From Actinomycetaceae bacterium (GTDB lineage Bacteria; Actinomycetota; Actinomycetes; Actinomycetales; Actinomycetaceae): a stretch of 37,117 nucleotides of DNA. Positions within the stretch are counted from its first letter, which is position 1. The number at the start of each line of letters is the position of its first letter. Position numbers and translations under genes: made by a program. Positions 15,895 to 24,670 of this stretch are shown piece after piece. The DNA is taken from assembly GCA_030530685.1 (NCBI GenBank), contig JAUMUM010000024.1, forward strand, positions 1 through 37,117, written 5' to 3'. The notes beneath the pieces are model-generated. The model had not been told where the DNA came from. It ran no database searches and was given only the letters and a program-made list of their open reading frames with translations.

Positions 15895-16926
15895 CTACGC
15901 GGCCGACTCGCGGATCTCGGTCCACGCGTCCAGCCAATCCTCGCGCTTATCGCTCACGACGTCGGCGTCCGGCTCGATCGGATTCTCGGCGAGCTTGGCA
16001 TGCTCGGCCCACTCCTTCGGCAGCGGGGCCGTCGAGTCGATCGGGTACATGTACATCGACTCCGGAATCTCGGCCTGAACGTCGGCCGACAGCATGAAGT
16101 CAACGAAGGCCTTGGCGCCGGCCTCGTTCTTCGCGCCCTTGATGACTGCCGCGTACTCGACCTGGCGGATGCACGTGGACTCAATGACGCCCGTCTTGCC
16201 GCCGGTTTCGGCCGGCGAGGACGAATACGACAGCACGAGCGGAAACTCGCCCTTGCCCTCCTCGCCCGAAAAGTCGGTGTAGTAGGCCTCGGACCAGCCG
16301 GCCGCCACCTTCGTGCCGCCGCCCAGCAGCGAGGTCAGGTAGGAGGTGGACTCGTCGCCTTTGACGACATCGATGCCCGCGAGGAAGGCGAAGCCCGTTG
16401 CGGACGACGCCGGGTCGGGAATGACGAGCAGCTTGGCGTACTCGGGCTTGGCCAGGTCGTCCAGGGTCTTGGGCTCGTCCATGCCCCTGCTGGAGAACCA
16501 TTCGTGGTCGACGTTGACGCACACCTCGCCGAGGTCGACGGGGGTCAGGCCGTCCTTCGCGTAGTCCTTCGCCGACTCGGGGGCCGCGGGTGAATCGTAG
16601 GCCTGGAGGACGCCGGCCTTCTGCGCCTGGCCGGCCGAGTAGGTGTCGATGCCGTAGGCCGCGTCGTACTTCGTGGAGTTCTTACCCAAAGCCAGCTGGT
16701 TGGCGACGCCGGCGTCGCCCGCCGACACCGTCTTGAGCTTGAAGCCCGTGTCCTTTTCGAACTTCTGTATCGCGGCCTCGGGCAGTTCGAAGGAGTCGTG
16801 GGTGAGGACGGTGACGGTCTCGGCGTCGCCTTCGGACGACGTGCCCGAGCAGGCCGTCAGGCCGAGCAGGATGGCCCCGCACGCGGCGAATATGCGCGCG
16901 CCGGGTTTAACCGATGCATGGAACAT
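15895..16926 (-). CDS. thiB: Thiamine ABC transporter, substrate-binding lipoprotein
   Basis: 343 residues. The signal peptide ends in the lipobox LTAC (Cys26), so the protein is a membrane-anchored extracellular lipoprotein. Family blocks: TVLTHDSFELP (strand 1), GDAGVANQLALGK, DAAYGIDTY, VCVNVDHEWF, GWSEAYYTDFSGEEGKGEFP, and STCIRQVEYAAVIKG. These match ThiB-type thiamine-binding proteins. I start at ATG 16926 because GGAGG stands 7 nt upstream; the in-frame ATG at 16941 would put this Shine-Dalgarno inside the coding sequence. A TPP riboswitch and a short hairpin covering the ribosome site precede it, giving thiamine-responsive control of the whole operon. Confidence 0.92.
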   Translation of the reverse strand: MFHASVKPGARIFAACGAILLGLTACSGTSSEGDAETVTVLTHDSFELPEAAIQKFEKDTGFKLKTVSAGDAGVANQLALGKNSTKYDAAYGIDTYSAGQAQKAGVLQAYDSPAAPESAKDYAKDGLTPVDLGEVCVNVDHEWFSSRGMDEPKTLDDLAKPEYAKLLVIPDPASSATGFAFLAGIDVVKGDESTSYLTSLLGGGTKVAAGWSEAYYTDFSGEEGKGEFPLVLSYSSSPAETGGKTGVIESTCIRQVEYAAVIKGAKNEAGAKAFVDFMLSADVQAEIPESMYMYPIDSTAPLPKEWAEHAKLAENPIEPDADVVSDKREDWLDAWTEIRESAA

Positions 16927-16933
16927 GAAGATT

Positions 16934-16949
16934 CCTCCCATTCAGGAGG
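16934..16949 (-). promoter_or_regulatory. Hairpin masking the thiB ribosome-binding site
   Basis: On the mRNA, CCUCC pairs with the GGAGG Shine-Dalgarno across a 6-nt loop. Just upstream an 18-nt perfect GC palindrome (16951-16968) can fold as a second hairpin. They are the likely expression platform of the riboswitch, acting on translation; no U-tract is present. Confidence 0.6.
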
Positions 16950-16977
16950 GCCCGCCCGCGCGGGCGGGGAGAGCTCG

Positions 16978-17058
16978 ACTTCCTTCGCCGGTGCTAACCG
17001 GAGCAGGTTCGAGGGTCTGCTTTTCGCACTCTCAGCGCCCGGTTGGCGCTCCCCTGTC
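16978..17058 (-). ncRNA. TPP riboswitch (THI element)
   Basis: On the minus strand the conserved segments appear in order: GGGGAGCGCC, GGCGCTGAGAGTGCG (the CTGAGA core), GCAGACCCTCGAACCTG (ACCCTCGAACCTG core), then CCGGTTAGCACCGGCGAAGGAAG. These match the THI-box consensus. It binds thiamine pyrophosphate and should repress thiBPQ when TPP is plentiful. A -10 box TAGACT at 17068-17073 starts the transcript just before it. Confidence 0.95.
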
Positions 17059-17067
17059 GCAGCGCCA

Positions 17068-17073
17068 AGTCTA
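17068..17073 (-). promoter_or_regulatory. -10 box of the thiamine transport operon
   Basis: TAGACT on the minus strand about 10 nt before the first riboswitch helix. Confidence 0.5.
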
Positions 17074-17148
17074 GTTCAGGGCACGCCGACAGGCGAAATG
17101 CGCAGCGCGCAGATTGAGGCTTGGCGCCGGTGACGGCCGACCTCAAAG

Positions 17149-17187
17149 GGTGCCTTCCGGGTGGCCTCATCATGCCCGGAAGGCACC
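17149..17187 (-). terminator. Terminator after the mrp/DUF4235 genes
   Basis: GGTGCCTTCCGGG and CCCGGAAGGCACC make a 13-bp perfect stem. On the minus strand it is followed by CTTTGAGG. It lies 7 nt beyond the DUF4235 stop codon and insulates the thi promoter. Confidence 0.75.
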
Positions 17188-17194
17188 GCTACGT

Positions 17195-17482
17195 TCAGGC
17201 GGCGGTCGCGGCCTCGCGCGCCTTCTTGGCAGCGTCGGCGATGACGGCGTCCAGTCCGTACCACTTGGCTGCCCGCCGCATGACGAGCTCGTTGACGACC
17301 GCGCCGACCGAGGCCGAAACGACCGAGAAGACGATCGCGTCGCGCAGCGGCTCGGTCAGGTCGTCGGCCTCGGGCCTTTTGCGCCCCGAAATCGCCTTCC
17401 ACGCGGCGTCCGCGAGCTTGTTGGCGATGATGCCCGAAACGATTCCGGCCCCGGCGCTGACGAGCTTCCACCCAATGTCCAC
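17195..17482 (-). CDS. DUF4235 domain membrane protein
   Basis: 95 residues from GTG 17482, with GGGAG 5 nt upstream. The N-terminus MDIGWKLVSAGAGIVSGIIA forms a hydrophobic segment, followed by KLADAAWKAISGRKRPEADD and a second hydrophobic segment AIVFSVVSASVGAVVNELV. This is the DUF4235 layout: a small two-helix membrane protein common in Actinomycetota with no known function. It begins 12 nt after mrpG and is followed by a terminator, so it is probably the last gene of the mrp transcript. Whether it takes part in antiporter function is unknown. Confidence 0.82.
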   Translation of the reverse strand: MDIGWKLVSAGAGIVSGIIANKLADAAWKAISGRKRPEADDLTEPLRDAIVFSVVSASVGAVVNELVMRRAAKWYGLDAVIADAAKKAREAATAA

Positions 17483-17494
17483 AACGACTCCCTT

Positions 17495-17881
17495 CTAACG
17501 GCTACCCCTAATCTTGCCTGATTCGCCAGCCGATTGCTCGCCTCTGATCACTCGCAAATCCTCGCGCAGTTCGTCGACGACGAGGTCGCCAGAGGTGAAG
17601 CCCCTGCGGAAGCCGGTGCGCGAGAGCATGTGGGCGGAGATCGGCGCGGTGATGAGTTGGAAGGCGATGACGAGGACGAGGGTCCACCTCATCGTCCAGT
17701 CGTCGACGATCATGGCTGCACCGCCGAGGTTGAAGACGAGTCCGAGCACCTGCGGCTTGGTGGCCAGGTGCTGGCGTTCGAGGAGGTCCTTGTAGCGGAC
17801 CATGCCGACGGCGGCGATGAGCGTGAGCGTGGCTCCGGCCAGAAGGAGCGCGGCGCCCACGACGTCCCACAGTGTGCTCAT
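17495..17881 (-). CDS. mrpG: Na+/H+ antiporter Mrp subunit G
   Basis: 128 residues with three membrane segments. The conserved blocks VGAALLLAGATLTLIAAVGM, VRYKDLLERQHLATKP and APISAHMLSRTGFRRG are typical of MrpG/MnhG/PhaG, a small subunit of the multi-protein Na+(K+)/H+ antiporter. The ATG overlaps the mrpF stop by four bases. The C-terminal tail is polar and cytoplasmic. Needed with the other subunits for antiport in characterised Mrp systems. Confidence 0.92.
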   Translation of the reverse strand: MSTLWDVVGAALLLAGATLTLIAAVGMVRYKDLLERQHLATKPQVLGLVFNLGGAAMIVDDWTMRWTLVLVIAFQLITAPISAHMLSRTGFRRGFTSGDLVVDELREDLRVIRGEQSAGESGKIRGSR

Positions 17882-18312
17882 GTCCCTTGCTCTCCCTGTT
17901 GCTCGGTGCTCTCATCCGCTGCCTTGCCAGGCCGCGCGTCCGCTGCCTTGCTGGGCCGCGCACCGTCGCGGAGCTCGGGCGTGGCGTGACGGTCGGCGTC
18001 GTCGAGGGCGTCGATCCCGCCGTCGTCGTCGACCTCGATTACTGGGAGGTCGGCCAGTTCGCGGCCGCGGCCGAACCTTGCCACCGCTACGGCCCCGAGG
18101 AAGCCGGCGACGGACACGACGACGAAGACGACGACCAGGTCCGTGCGGTGCGTTCTCGCGGCCAGCAGGGCCAGCCCGCCGAGCAGGATCGCCGTCATGA
18201 CATCGACGCCGACCATGCGGTCCAGCGGCGAAGGACCGCGCTCGATCTGGAAGAGCACGAGGCCCGCGGCAAGCGTGAGCATGGCGGCGCACACAATCAG
18301 GACGATGCTCAC
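17878..18312 (-). CDS. mrpF: Na+/H+ antiporter Mrp subunit F
   Basis: 144 residues from GTG 18312 with GAGGAG just upstream; it overlaps mrpE by four bases. Three membrane helices and the block ERGPSPLDRMVGVDVMTA identify MrpF/MnhF. The family usually ends after the third helix near residue 95; here an extra acidic, then charged tail follows (VDDDGGIDALDDADRH, with a repeated ARPSKAAD/ARPGKAAD pair), not part of the conserved fold. Confidence 0.9.
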   Translation of the reverse strand: MSIVLIVCAAMLTLAAGLVLFQIERGPSPLDRMVGVDVMTAILLGGLALLAARTHRTDLVVVFVVVSVAGFLGAVAVARFGRGRELADLPVIEVDDDGGIDALDDADRHATPELRDGARPSKAADARPGKAADESTEQQGEQGT

Positions 18313-19238
18313 GACTCCTCACCCCCTTCCGGTCTGCGCTCGGCGCTATCGAGAGCCTTTGAAGCCTGTGCCTTCGAGGCCGGCGCCATTGAACTGGCGG
18401 GCGCTGCCGAGTCGGGCGCCGAGGCGGGGTCCTTCGAGGCCGGCGCCGAGCTCGAATCCCCTGGCGGCAATGGTGCCTTGGACGCACCCGAGCCGCCCGC
18501 CACCGAACTGGCGGGCGCCACTGGACTGGCCGGCGCCATTGAACTGGCGGGCGCTGCCGAGTCGGGCGCCGCTCCCGAACTGCCGGGCCCCGCCGAGCCA
18601 GGCAACTCGGCACCCCCGGGCGCCGCCGGCGCGAATGGCCGGGGAAGCCTGCCGGAACTCGGCGTTGACCCCGGCACGTACCCGGCCGCGATGAGCTGGG
18701 CGCGCGAGGCGAACGCCCGCAAGATCCGCTCTTCGAGCTGAAGGATGGAATTGTGCGCCGCCGACACGCCGCCGGACAGGCCGACGTCGAAGACGTGCAC
18801 GTAGAGGGTCCCGCTCGGCCCGTGCGCGTCGACCACCACCGTGCCCGGCACGAGCGCCGACATGCCGGCGATCATGGCGAGGTAGGCGTCCGACTCGGAG
18901 GCGAGCGCCACGCGGATGATCGCGCTGCGCGGCCGCCGCCCCGAAAGGACGAACCAGGAGAGCTTGAGCGAGGCGACCACGAGGTCCCAGGCAAAGATGA
19001 CGCCCAGGCGTACGAGTGCCCACGGCCTGAAGCGTGCATCGAACCGTGCGGCCGGGAAGGGCACCGCCGAGGTGACAACGAACGCGACGAGCACCCCGCC
19101 GAGCACGTTGCCCGGCGTCATCTCGCCCCATAGGAGCACCCAGACGAGCGTGATCCACAGGAGCGTGCCGATGGACGTGTGCGGGAAGCGGCCCGGGCGC
19201 TGGGTGGCGAGCCGGACTGCCTGGCTGGCGCTGCTCAT
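18309..19238 (-). CDS. mrpE: Na+/H+ antiporter Mrp subunit E with a low-complexity tail
   Basis: 309 residues. ATG 19238 follows AGGAGG. The first about 190 residues are a normal MrpE/MnhE: WITLVWVLLWGEMTPGNVLG helix, AVPFP, FAWDLVVASLKLSWFVL, and the cytoplasmic part with ALVPGTVVVD and LYVHVFDVG. After YVPGSTPSSGRLPRPFAP comes an unusual tail of about 115 residues made of Ala/Pro/Ser repeats. A 43-bp exact DNA repeat (18378-18420 and 18528-18570, 150 bp apart and in frame) encodes the repeated SAAPASSMAPA segment. The tail is unlikely to be part of the antiporter core and may vary in length between strains. Confidence 0.9.
   Translation of the reverse strand: MSSASQAVRLATQRPGRFPHTSIGTLLWITLVWVLLWGEMTPGNVLGGVLVAFVVTSAVPFPAARFDARFRPWALVRLGVIFAWDLVVASLKLSWFVLSGRRPRSAIIRVALASESDAYLAMIAGMSALVPGTVVVDAHGPSGTLYVHVFDVGLSGGVSAAHNSILQLEERILRAFASRAQLIAAGYVPGSTPSSGRLPRPFAPAAPGGAELPGSAGPGSSGAAPDSAAPASSMAPASPVAPASSVAGGSGASKAPLPPGDSSSAPASKDPASAPDSAAPASSMAPASKAQASKALDSAERRPEGGEES
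18378..18570. repeat. 43-bp exact direct repeat inside mrpE
   Basis: Copies at 18378-18420 and 18528-18570 are identical and 150 bp (50 codons) apart, so recombination between them would remove 50 codons without a frameshift. Confidence 0.85.
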
Positions 19239-19306
19239 GGTTCCTCCTTGGCGCAGGTCGTGGCCGGGCCGAGCCCGCCGCGCCTTCGCCCGGCGGCGCT
19301 GCTCAT
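19235..19306 (-). CDS. 23-codon minigene bridging mrpD and mrpE
   Basis: ATG at 19306 overlaps the mrpD stop (ATGA), has AAGGAGG upstream, and the frame runs MSSAAGRRRGGLGPATTCAK then EEP before TGA, which itself overlaps the mrpE ATG. The segment AAGGAGGAACCATGAGCAGC occurs both here and at the true mrpE start, so the initiation region has been duplicated. The peptide has no recognisable domain. It may carry ribosomes from mrpD to mrpE by coupling, or be a harmless by-product of the duplication. Confidence 0.45.
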   Translation of the reverse strand: MSSAAGRRRGGLGPATTCAKEEP

Positions 19307-20805
19307 GGTTCCTCCTTTGGAAGGACGCTGCCGATGTACGGCCCGCGCTCGCGCAGCTCGGCGGCCGTGCCATCGGTGAAGGTGCGCAGTGGCCCGGCGA
19401 TGCACGTCAAGAGCAGCGACATCCCCACGAGCGCCCCCGCGCAGAGCATCATGCCGCGCGGGCACGTCGTCGCCGGCGGCGGCTCGGGCGCCTCCTGCCA
19501 GAACGCCATGTTCCACACGCGGATGACGGCGTAGAGCGTCAGTAGCGAGGTCACGAGCCCGACGGCCACGAGCGCCCAGTCCAGGCCCGTGCCGCGGCTG
19601 GCCGAAGCCTGCAGAAGCCCCAGCTTGCCCAGGAAGCCCGACATGGGAGGGATGCCGGCGAGGTTGAGCGCCGGGATCAGGTAGAGCACGGCGATGGCCG
19701 GCGCGAGCTTGGCCAGCGAGCCGAGCTTCTTCAGCGACGTCGTCCCGCCCCTGCGCTCGATGAGGCCAACCACGAGGAACAGCGCCGTCTGCACGGTGAT
19801 GTGGTGGACGGCGTAGAAGACCGCCGAGGACAGCCCGTCCTCGGACGCCGTGGCGATCCCCCAGACCATGTAGCCGATGTGCGAGACGAGCGTGAAGGAC
19901 AGGAGGCGTTTGACGTCGTTCTGCGCGACGGCGCCCAGGATGCCCACGAGCATGGTGGCCACGGCGAACCAGGCGAGGACGTCGTCGAGTTGCGAATCCT
20001 GGAAGAGCAACTCCTGCGTGCGGATGATCCCGTAAACGCCGACCTTGGTCAGGAGTCCCGCGAAGACGGCCGTCACGGGCGCCGAGGCCGTGGGGTAGGA
20101 GTCGGGCAGCCACGCCGAGAGCGGGAAGATCGCGGCCTTGATCCCGAAGGCGATGAGTAGCAGGGCCTGGAGGATCATGCGCACGCCCGGGTCGATTTCC
20201 GGCAGGCGCTGGGCGAGCTGGCCAAGATTGACCGTTCCCGTCGAAGCGTAGACGTAGCCGATGGCAATGAGGAAGATCGCCGAGGAGACGAGCGAGACGA
20301 CGACGTAGACGCTGCCAGTGCGCATTCGCTCGCCGCTGCCACCCATCGTGATGAGCACGAACGACGCGGCCAGCAGGATCTCGAAGCCGACGTAGACGTT
20401 GAAGAGGTCGCCGGAGAGGAAGGCGTTGGAAACTCCGGCGGACAGGATGAGGAACGCCGGGTAGTAGACGGCCGTGGGCGCGCTGCGGTCGCCGTCGGCC
20501 ACGCCCTGCGAGATCGAGTAGCCGAGCACCATGAGGGTGACGGTCACGGAGGTCACGAGCATGACCGTGGACAGGCGGTCGGCCACGAGTGTGATGCTGA
20601 TGTCGGGCTGCCAGCCGCCGACGTCGAGCACGACCGGCCCGTCGAGCGAGCCGACGAGCAGGGCGAGCGCCGAGGCGAGGACCGCAAGCAGGATGGCCAC
20701 GGATATGACGGCCTGGGCCATGCGCCGGCGTGAGAAGACGAGCACGAGGGCGGCGCCCACGAGCGGCAAGATGATGGGAAAGGCTGCGAGCACATTCAGG
20801 TTCAT
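19303..20805 (-). CDS. mrpD: Na+/H+ antiporter Mrp subunit D
   Basis: 500 residues, a proton-pumping complex I (NuoN/NuoL)-like subunit with about 14 membrane helices. Diagnostic segments: FNVYVGFEILLAASFVLI (conserved Glu in a helix), FGIKAAIFPLSAWLPDSYPT with the key Lys, AGLLTKVGVYGIIRTQELLF with a second Lys, and LLSFTLVSHIGYMVWGI. The ATG overlaps the mrpC stop by four bases. The C-terminus ends SVLPKEEP and its TGA overlaps the minigene start. Forms the ion-translocating core together with subunit A. Confidence 0.93.
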   Translation of the reverse strand: MNLNVLAAFPIILPLVGAALVLVFSRRRMAQAVISVAILLAVLASALALLVGSLDGPVVLDVGGWQPDISITLVADRLSTVMLVTSVTVTLMVLGYSISQGVADGDRSAPTAVYYPAFLILSAGVSNAFLSGDLFNVYVGFEILLAASFVLITMGGSGERMRTGSVYVVVSLVSSAIFLIAIGYVYASTGTVNLGQLAQRLPEIDPGVRMILQALLLIAFGIKAAIFPLSAWLPDSYPTASAPVTAVFAGLLTKVGVYGIIRTQELLFQDSQLDDVLAWFAVATMLVGILGAVAQNDVKRLLSFTLVSHIGYMVWGIATASEDGLSSAVFYAVHHITVQTALFLVVGLIERRGGTTSLKKLGSLAKLAPAIAVLYLIPALNLAGIPPMSGFLGKLGLLQASASRGTGLDWALVAVGLVTSLLTLYAVIRVWNMAFWQEAPEPPPATTCPRGMMLCAGALVGMSLLLTCIAGPLRTFTDGTAAELRERGPYIGSVLPKEEP

Positions 20806-21230
20806 GACTCTTCGACCTCGTCCCGGAATTCTTCGGCGGTGTCGCCCAGCGTGCCCTCGGCTTCGTCGCGCGCGCGATCGCGGCGGGCAATCTGCTTGTC
20901 TTCGCGGTCGTCGCGCACCTCGTCGTTGGATCGCAGCTGCCACGAGCGGTAGGCCATGGCCAGGAGGAATGCTGTCATGCCCAGACTGATGACGATGGCG
21001 GTGAGCACCATGGCCTGGACGAGCGGGTCGGCCATGGCATCCGGCGCCGCCTGCCCGACGAAGGCGGGTTCGCCCGAGCGTCCGCCGGCGATGAGGAAGA
21101 GGACGTTGATGCCGTTGGCCAGGCAGGCGAGCCCGAGCACGATGCGCGAAAGCGAGCGCTCCAGCGTGAGGTAGACGCCCACGGCCACGAGCACCCCGCA
21201 CAGCAGGACGAGCGCGAGTGAGCTGTTCAT
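20802..21230 (-). CDS. mrpC: Na+/H+ antiporter Mrp subunit C
   Basis: 142 residues, a NuoK-like subunit with three membrane helices: SLALVLLCGVLVAVGVYLTL, IVLGLACLANGINVLFLIAG and AMVLTAIVISLGMTAFLLAM. The conserved DPLVQAMVLTAIVI block is present. A charged tail of about 45 residues (NDEVRDDREDKQIARRDRAR) extends past the usual end. AAGGAGAGG lies upstream of ATG 21230, which overlaps the mrpAB stop. Confidence 0.92.
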   Translation of the reverse strand: MNSSLALVLLCGVLVAVGVYLTLERSLSRIVLGLACLANGINVLFLIAGGRSGEPAFVGQAAPDAMADPLVQAMVLTAIVISLGMTAFLLAMAYRSWQLRSNDEVRDDREDKQIARRDRARDEAEGTLGDTAEEFRDEVEES

Positions 21231-24200
21231 CGTTGCCTCTCCTTTGCTGCCTTGCCCGTGCCGCCTGGCGCCGACGCGCGCGCCGGGCCGGCCGCGGCCG
21301 TACGGGCGGCCTCCTCGGCGGCCTTTTCCACCGCCATGGCCTCGCGCAGCTCCGAGCGGGCGTCCCAGTGCGGGCGGAGCTCGTAACGCTCGCCGCCGGG
21401 ACCGTGCCTGTCGACCTCGGCCCCCAGCGAGCGGAGAATCTCCAGGCACAGTCCCACGACCACGAGGTACACGCCGACGTCGAAGACGAGCGCCGTCGCG
21501 AAGTGGACGGGGCCGAATCCCGGCAGCGTGAAGTCGATGAGCGCGGTCTGGAGGGGGCTGCCGCCCACGAGCAGTGGGAAGAGGGCCGACGTCGAGGCGA
21601 TGACGAGGCCGCCGCCCAGCAGGTAGCCGGGCAGCACGGGCAGTGTCGCGCCCAGTTCGAAGCGCCCGCCGGCCAGGTAGCGCAGCACGAGGGCGCTGCC
21701 GGTCAGTATGCCGGCCGCGAAGCCGCCTCCGGGCTGGTTGTGGCCGGAGAAGAGCAGGAACACGGCCACCGTGACGATCGAGTAGAAGACCAGGCGGGTT
21801 CCGACCTCGAGGATGACGGAGCGTTCGTCCATGCCCTTGCGCACGACGGTCGACAGCCAAACGCGCCCGCGCCCCTCGTTCAGCGGGCGGGTGTCGGCCC
21901 CACGTTCGGCCAGGATGCGGGCGGGCGTTGCCGCGTCGGCCAGGTGTGCGCGCACCCGGGAGTCGGAGGTGCCCAGGATGTTGCGCAGGCGGTCGGTCCG
22001 GCCGGCCTTGTCGCCCAGGAAGAGGAGCGAGGAGATGCCGACGGCGCACACGACGATGACGGAGATCTCACCCAGCGTGTCCCAGGCGCGGATGTCGACC
22101 AGGGTGACGTTGACGATGTTGTGACCGTAGCCGAATTCGTAGGCCTGACGGGAGAAGAGCGAGCCGTTGGACCGGTGGGTGCGTGCCCCGGCGGCAATGG
22201 CGGCCAGACTGCAGACGAGCAACCCCACGGACACGGCCAGGCCCGCCCTCAGGCGGCGCGAGCGGCGCAGCGGGCGGTGCGAGAACTCGGCCGGCAGGCG
22301 CCGCAGGACGAGCACGAAGACGACGAGCGTGACCGTCTCCGCCAGGACCTGGGTCAGCGCCAGGTCCGGTGCGCCGTAGAGTTCGTAGACGAGCGCGATG
22401 CCGTAGCCCGACACGCCCAGCAGGAGTACCGCCTTGATGCGGTTCCTCGCGTGCGCCATGAGGATCGCGGCCAGGGCAGTGACGGCGGCCGCGGCGAGCT
22501 GGGGCAGCGTGTCCCAGGCGCGGATGCCCCGCGGCATGGCCACGCGGCCGGCGATGAGCAGGGTGGCAGCGGTGGCGGCCGTGAAGACGAAGATCGTCAT
22601 GAGATACCAGGGCAGCGAGCCGCGCTGGGTCGCCGCCGTGACGCGGCCGGAAAGGCCTTCCAGGCCGCGCGTCGTGGCCCGGTAGACCGACGCCGCGCCG
22701 AACGGGACGAGGTCCCTCGACAGCGGACGCTCGAGGTGGCCGCGGGCCGCGAACATGAGGCCGCCCGCCGCGAAGACGGCGATCGTGACGACGACGGGCG
22801 CGCCGAAGCCGTGCCACAGAACCAGGCGGTGCGCGTGCCCCGGGTAGAGGGCCGCGTGATGCTCGAGGAGGCGGGACCACCAGGGGGCGGCCAGCCCGAG
22901 GGCGAGCCCGGCCACGGCCAGCACGCCGACGGGCGCCGTCGTCGCCGGCGATGTCCGGCACTGCCCGCACGGCCGCCCGTCCTTGTCGGCGAAGGCGCCC
23001 CACAGGAAGCGAATGCCATAGGCGACCGTGAGCACCGAGCCGAGCGCGACGGGCACCCACGCGGCCGGGCTGGCCATGAGCCCGGCCAGCGCCGCCTCCT
23101 TGGCGACGTATCCGGCGAAGGGCGGGAAGCCGACCATGGACAGGACAGCCAGGCAGGCGAAGGCCGCCGTCGCGGGCATCCGGCGCCCCACACCGGACAG
23201 TTTGCGCAGGTCGCGCGTTCCCATCGCCAGGTCGACGTTGCCGACCGCCAGGAAGAGGGCGCTCTTGAACAGGGCGTGGGCCGTGAGCATCATGAGCCCG
23301 GCCAGGGCCAGCTGGGCCGAGCCGTAGCCGACCATGAGCGTGATGAGGCCGAGCTGGGAGACGGTGCCGAAGGCGAGAATGAGCTTGAGGTCGTGCTGTT
23401 TGAGCGCGCGGTAGCCGCCGACGATCAGCGTGGCGGCCCCGACGGCCACGACGGTGCCGCGCCACGCCGGCACGCCGGCCAGCCCGGGCGAAAGACGTGC
23501 GATGAGGTAGACGCCGGCCTTGACCATGGCGGCGGCGTGCAGGTAGGCGGACACCGGCGTCGGAGCGGCCATCGCCGCAGGCAGCCAGAAGTGGAAGGGA
23601 ATGAGCGCGCTCTTGGACATCGCGCCGACGAGGATGAGCACGGCCGCCGTCGGCGACACCTCCAGCCGGCCGTCTTGGGCGGCGTCCACGATCTGGGCCA
23701 GTGAGTAGGAGCCTCCCCGGCTCTCCCCCAGGACGACGAATCCGGCGAGCATGGCCAGGCCGCCGGTCGTCGTGACGACGATGGCCTGGAGCGCGGCCCG
23801 CCGGGAGCTCGAGCGGTCCGAGTAGTGGCCGATGAGTAGGAAGCTGAAGATGGTGGTCAGCTCCCAGAAGATGTACATGGCGATCGTCGAATCGCTGACG
23901 ACCAGTCCGAGCATCGCGCCGGCGAAGGCGAGGAACACGGCCCCGAAGCGCCCCAGGTAGGAGGCGTTCTTGCCGAAGTATCGCCCCGAGTAGACGAGGA
24001 CGAGCGTCCCGACTCCGGTCACGAGCAGACCCATGACGGCCGACAGTGCGTCGACCCGGATGTCGAGTTGGAGCCCGAGTTGGACCACCCACAGGATCTT
24101 CTGCGTCTGCACCCGGCCGGCGAAGACCGCCGGGAGCATGGCGACGAAGACGGCGAAGCCGGCCGCGGGGATCAGGGCGAGCAGGAAGAAACCGTTGCGG

Positions 24201-24265
24201 CCCCGCCGCATTGCGAAAGGCGCCGCGAGCGCGCCCAGCGCGAACGTGGCGAGCAGGGCCGGCAT
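21227..24265 (-). CDS. mrpA: Na+/H+ antiporter Mrp subunit A fused to subunit B
   Basis: 1012 residues from ATG 24265, AAGGAGG upstream. Residues 1 to about 800 are MrpA, the NuoL-like ion channel: [20 protein letters not shown] (conserved Glu), [60 protein letters not shown] and [16 protein letters not shown]. From about residue 812 an MnhB domain begins ([20 protein letters not shown], then [14 protein letters not shown]). Fusion of A and B is usual in Actinomycetota. The last 50 residues are an Ala/Glu-rich charged tail. First gene of mrpAB-C-D-E-F-G. The complex exports Na+ in exchange for H+, supporting pH and salt tolerance. Confidence 0.94.
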   Translation of the reverse strand: MPALLATFALGALAAPFAMRRGRNGFFLLALIPAAGFAVFVAMLPAVFAGRVQTQKILWVVQLGLQLDIRVDALSAVMGLLVTGVGTLVLVYSGRYFGKNASYLGRFGAVFLAFAGAMLGLVVSDSTIAMYIFWELTTIFSFLLIGHYSDRSSSRRAALQAIVVTTTGGLAMLAGFVVLGESRGGSYSLAQIVDAAQDGRLEVSPTAAVLILVGAMSKSALIPFHFWLPAAMAAPTPVSAYLHAAAMVKAGVYLIARLSPGLAGVPAWRGTVVAVGAATLIVGGYRALKQHDLKLILAFGTVSQLGLITLMVGYGSAQLALAGLMMLTAHALFKSALFLAVGNVDLAMGTRDLRKLSGVGRRMPATAAFACLAVLSMVGFPPFAGYVAKEAALAGLMASPAAWVPVALGSVLTVAYGIRFLWGAFADKDGRPCGQCRTSPATTAPVGVLAVAGLALGLAAPWWSRLLEHHAALYPGHAHRLVLWHGFGAPVVVTIAVFAAGGLMFAARGHLERPLSRDLVPFGAASVYRATTRGLEGLSGRVTAATQRGSLPWYLMTIFVFTAATAATLLIAGRVAMPRGIRAWDTLPQLAAAAVTALAAILMAHARNRIKAVLLLGVSGYGIALVYELYGAPDLALTQVLAETVTLVVFVLVLRRLPAEFSHRPLRRSRRLRAGLAVSVGLLVCSLAAIAAGARTHRSNGSLFSRQAYEFGYGHNIVNVTLVDIRAWDTLGEISVIVVCAVGISSLLFLGDKAGRTDRLRNILGTSDSRVRAHLADAATPARILAERGADTRPLNEGRGRVWLSTVVRKGMDERSVILEVGTRLVFYSIVTVAVFLLFSGHNQPGGGFAAGILTGSALVLRYLAGGRFELGATLPVLPGYLLGGGLVIASTSALFPLLVGGSPLQTALIDFTLPGFGPVHFATALVFDVGVYLVVVGLCLEILRSLGAEVDRHGPGGERYELRPHWDARSELREAMAVEKAAEEAARTAAAGPARASAPGGTGKAAKERQR

Positions 24266-24416
24266 GGGAGCCTCCTTGTCGGGCAGCGGTCGGTGCGTCG
24301 TGGTCGTGAAGGAACGGATATCCGGCGCCGGATGGCGCGCGAATGCGGCCGGGCGCGTTTTCCTCCGGCATGTGGGCCAACGCCGATTCGGATCGCTGCC
24401 TTCCCGCGTTCCTTCG

Positions 24417-24422
24417 ATTATC
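24417..24422 (-). promoter_or_regulatory. Candidate -10 box of the mrp operon
   Basis: GATAAT on the minus strand, with a weak TGTCGG at -35 distance. It predicts a leader of about 145 nt. Confidence 0.4.
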
Positions 24423-24474
24423 GATCTTCTCACGAGCGTCCGACAGAAATTGCCGACCCGCCGGGGCGTGGCCC

Positions 24475-24548
24475 ACGCCGCACTGCCGGCAGGTCGCAGC
24501 GGCACAGCCGAACGCAGCACTGCCGGCGGTTCGCAGCAGCACAGCCGA
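24475..24548. repeat. 37-nt tandem duplication
   Basis: Units 24475-24511 and 24512-24548 share the CACTGCCGGC core and the CACAGCCGA end, with about four mismatches. A degenerate third partial copy follows. Confidence 0.75.
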
Positions 24549-24658
24549 ATGCCGCACCGGCACAGCTAGCCAACCGCAGCGCCCGCCGTCGGCGGAAACT
24601 GCCGGCCTGCACCTCGGAAACTCCGCCCGCGAGCGCCGCGCAGGCCCCCGCCATTCGA

Positions 24659-24664
24659 TACGCT
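24659..24664 (+). promoter_or_regulatory. -10 box, leaderless start of dcd
   Basis: TACGCT (TANNNT) ends 6 nt before GTG 24671. Confidence 0.45.
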
Positions 24665-24670
24665 GGACCA

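Larger units (their letters stand above)
24266..24670. other. Divergent intergenic region between mrpA and dcd
   Basis: No gene seen. It holds a candidate mrp promoter (-10 GATAAT on the minus strand at 24417-24422), a 37-nt tandem duplication (24475-24548), and the dcd -10 box at 24659. Confidence 0.5.

Noticed and set aside
21218-23704. 828-codon + strand frame opposite mrpAB
   Set aside because: Its composition is Gly/Arg/Glu/His-rich with no domain; the minus strand encodes clear MrpA and MrpB motifs.
17195-24265. mrp operon as a novel system
   Set aside because: Gene order A/B-C-D-E-F-G is standard; only the minigene and the mrpE tail are unusual.
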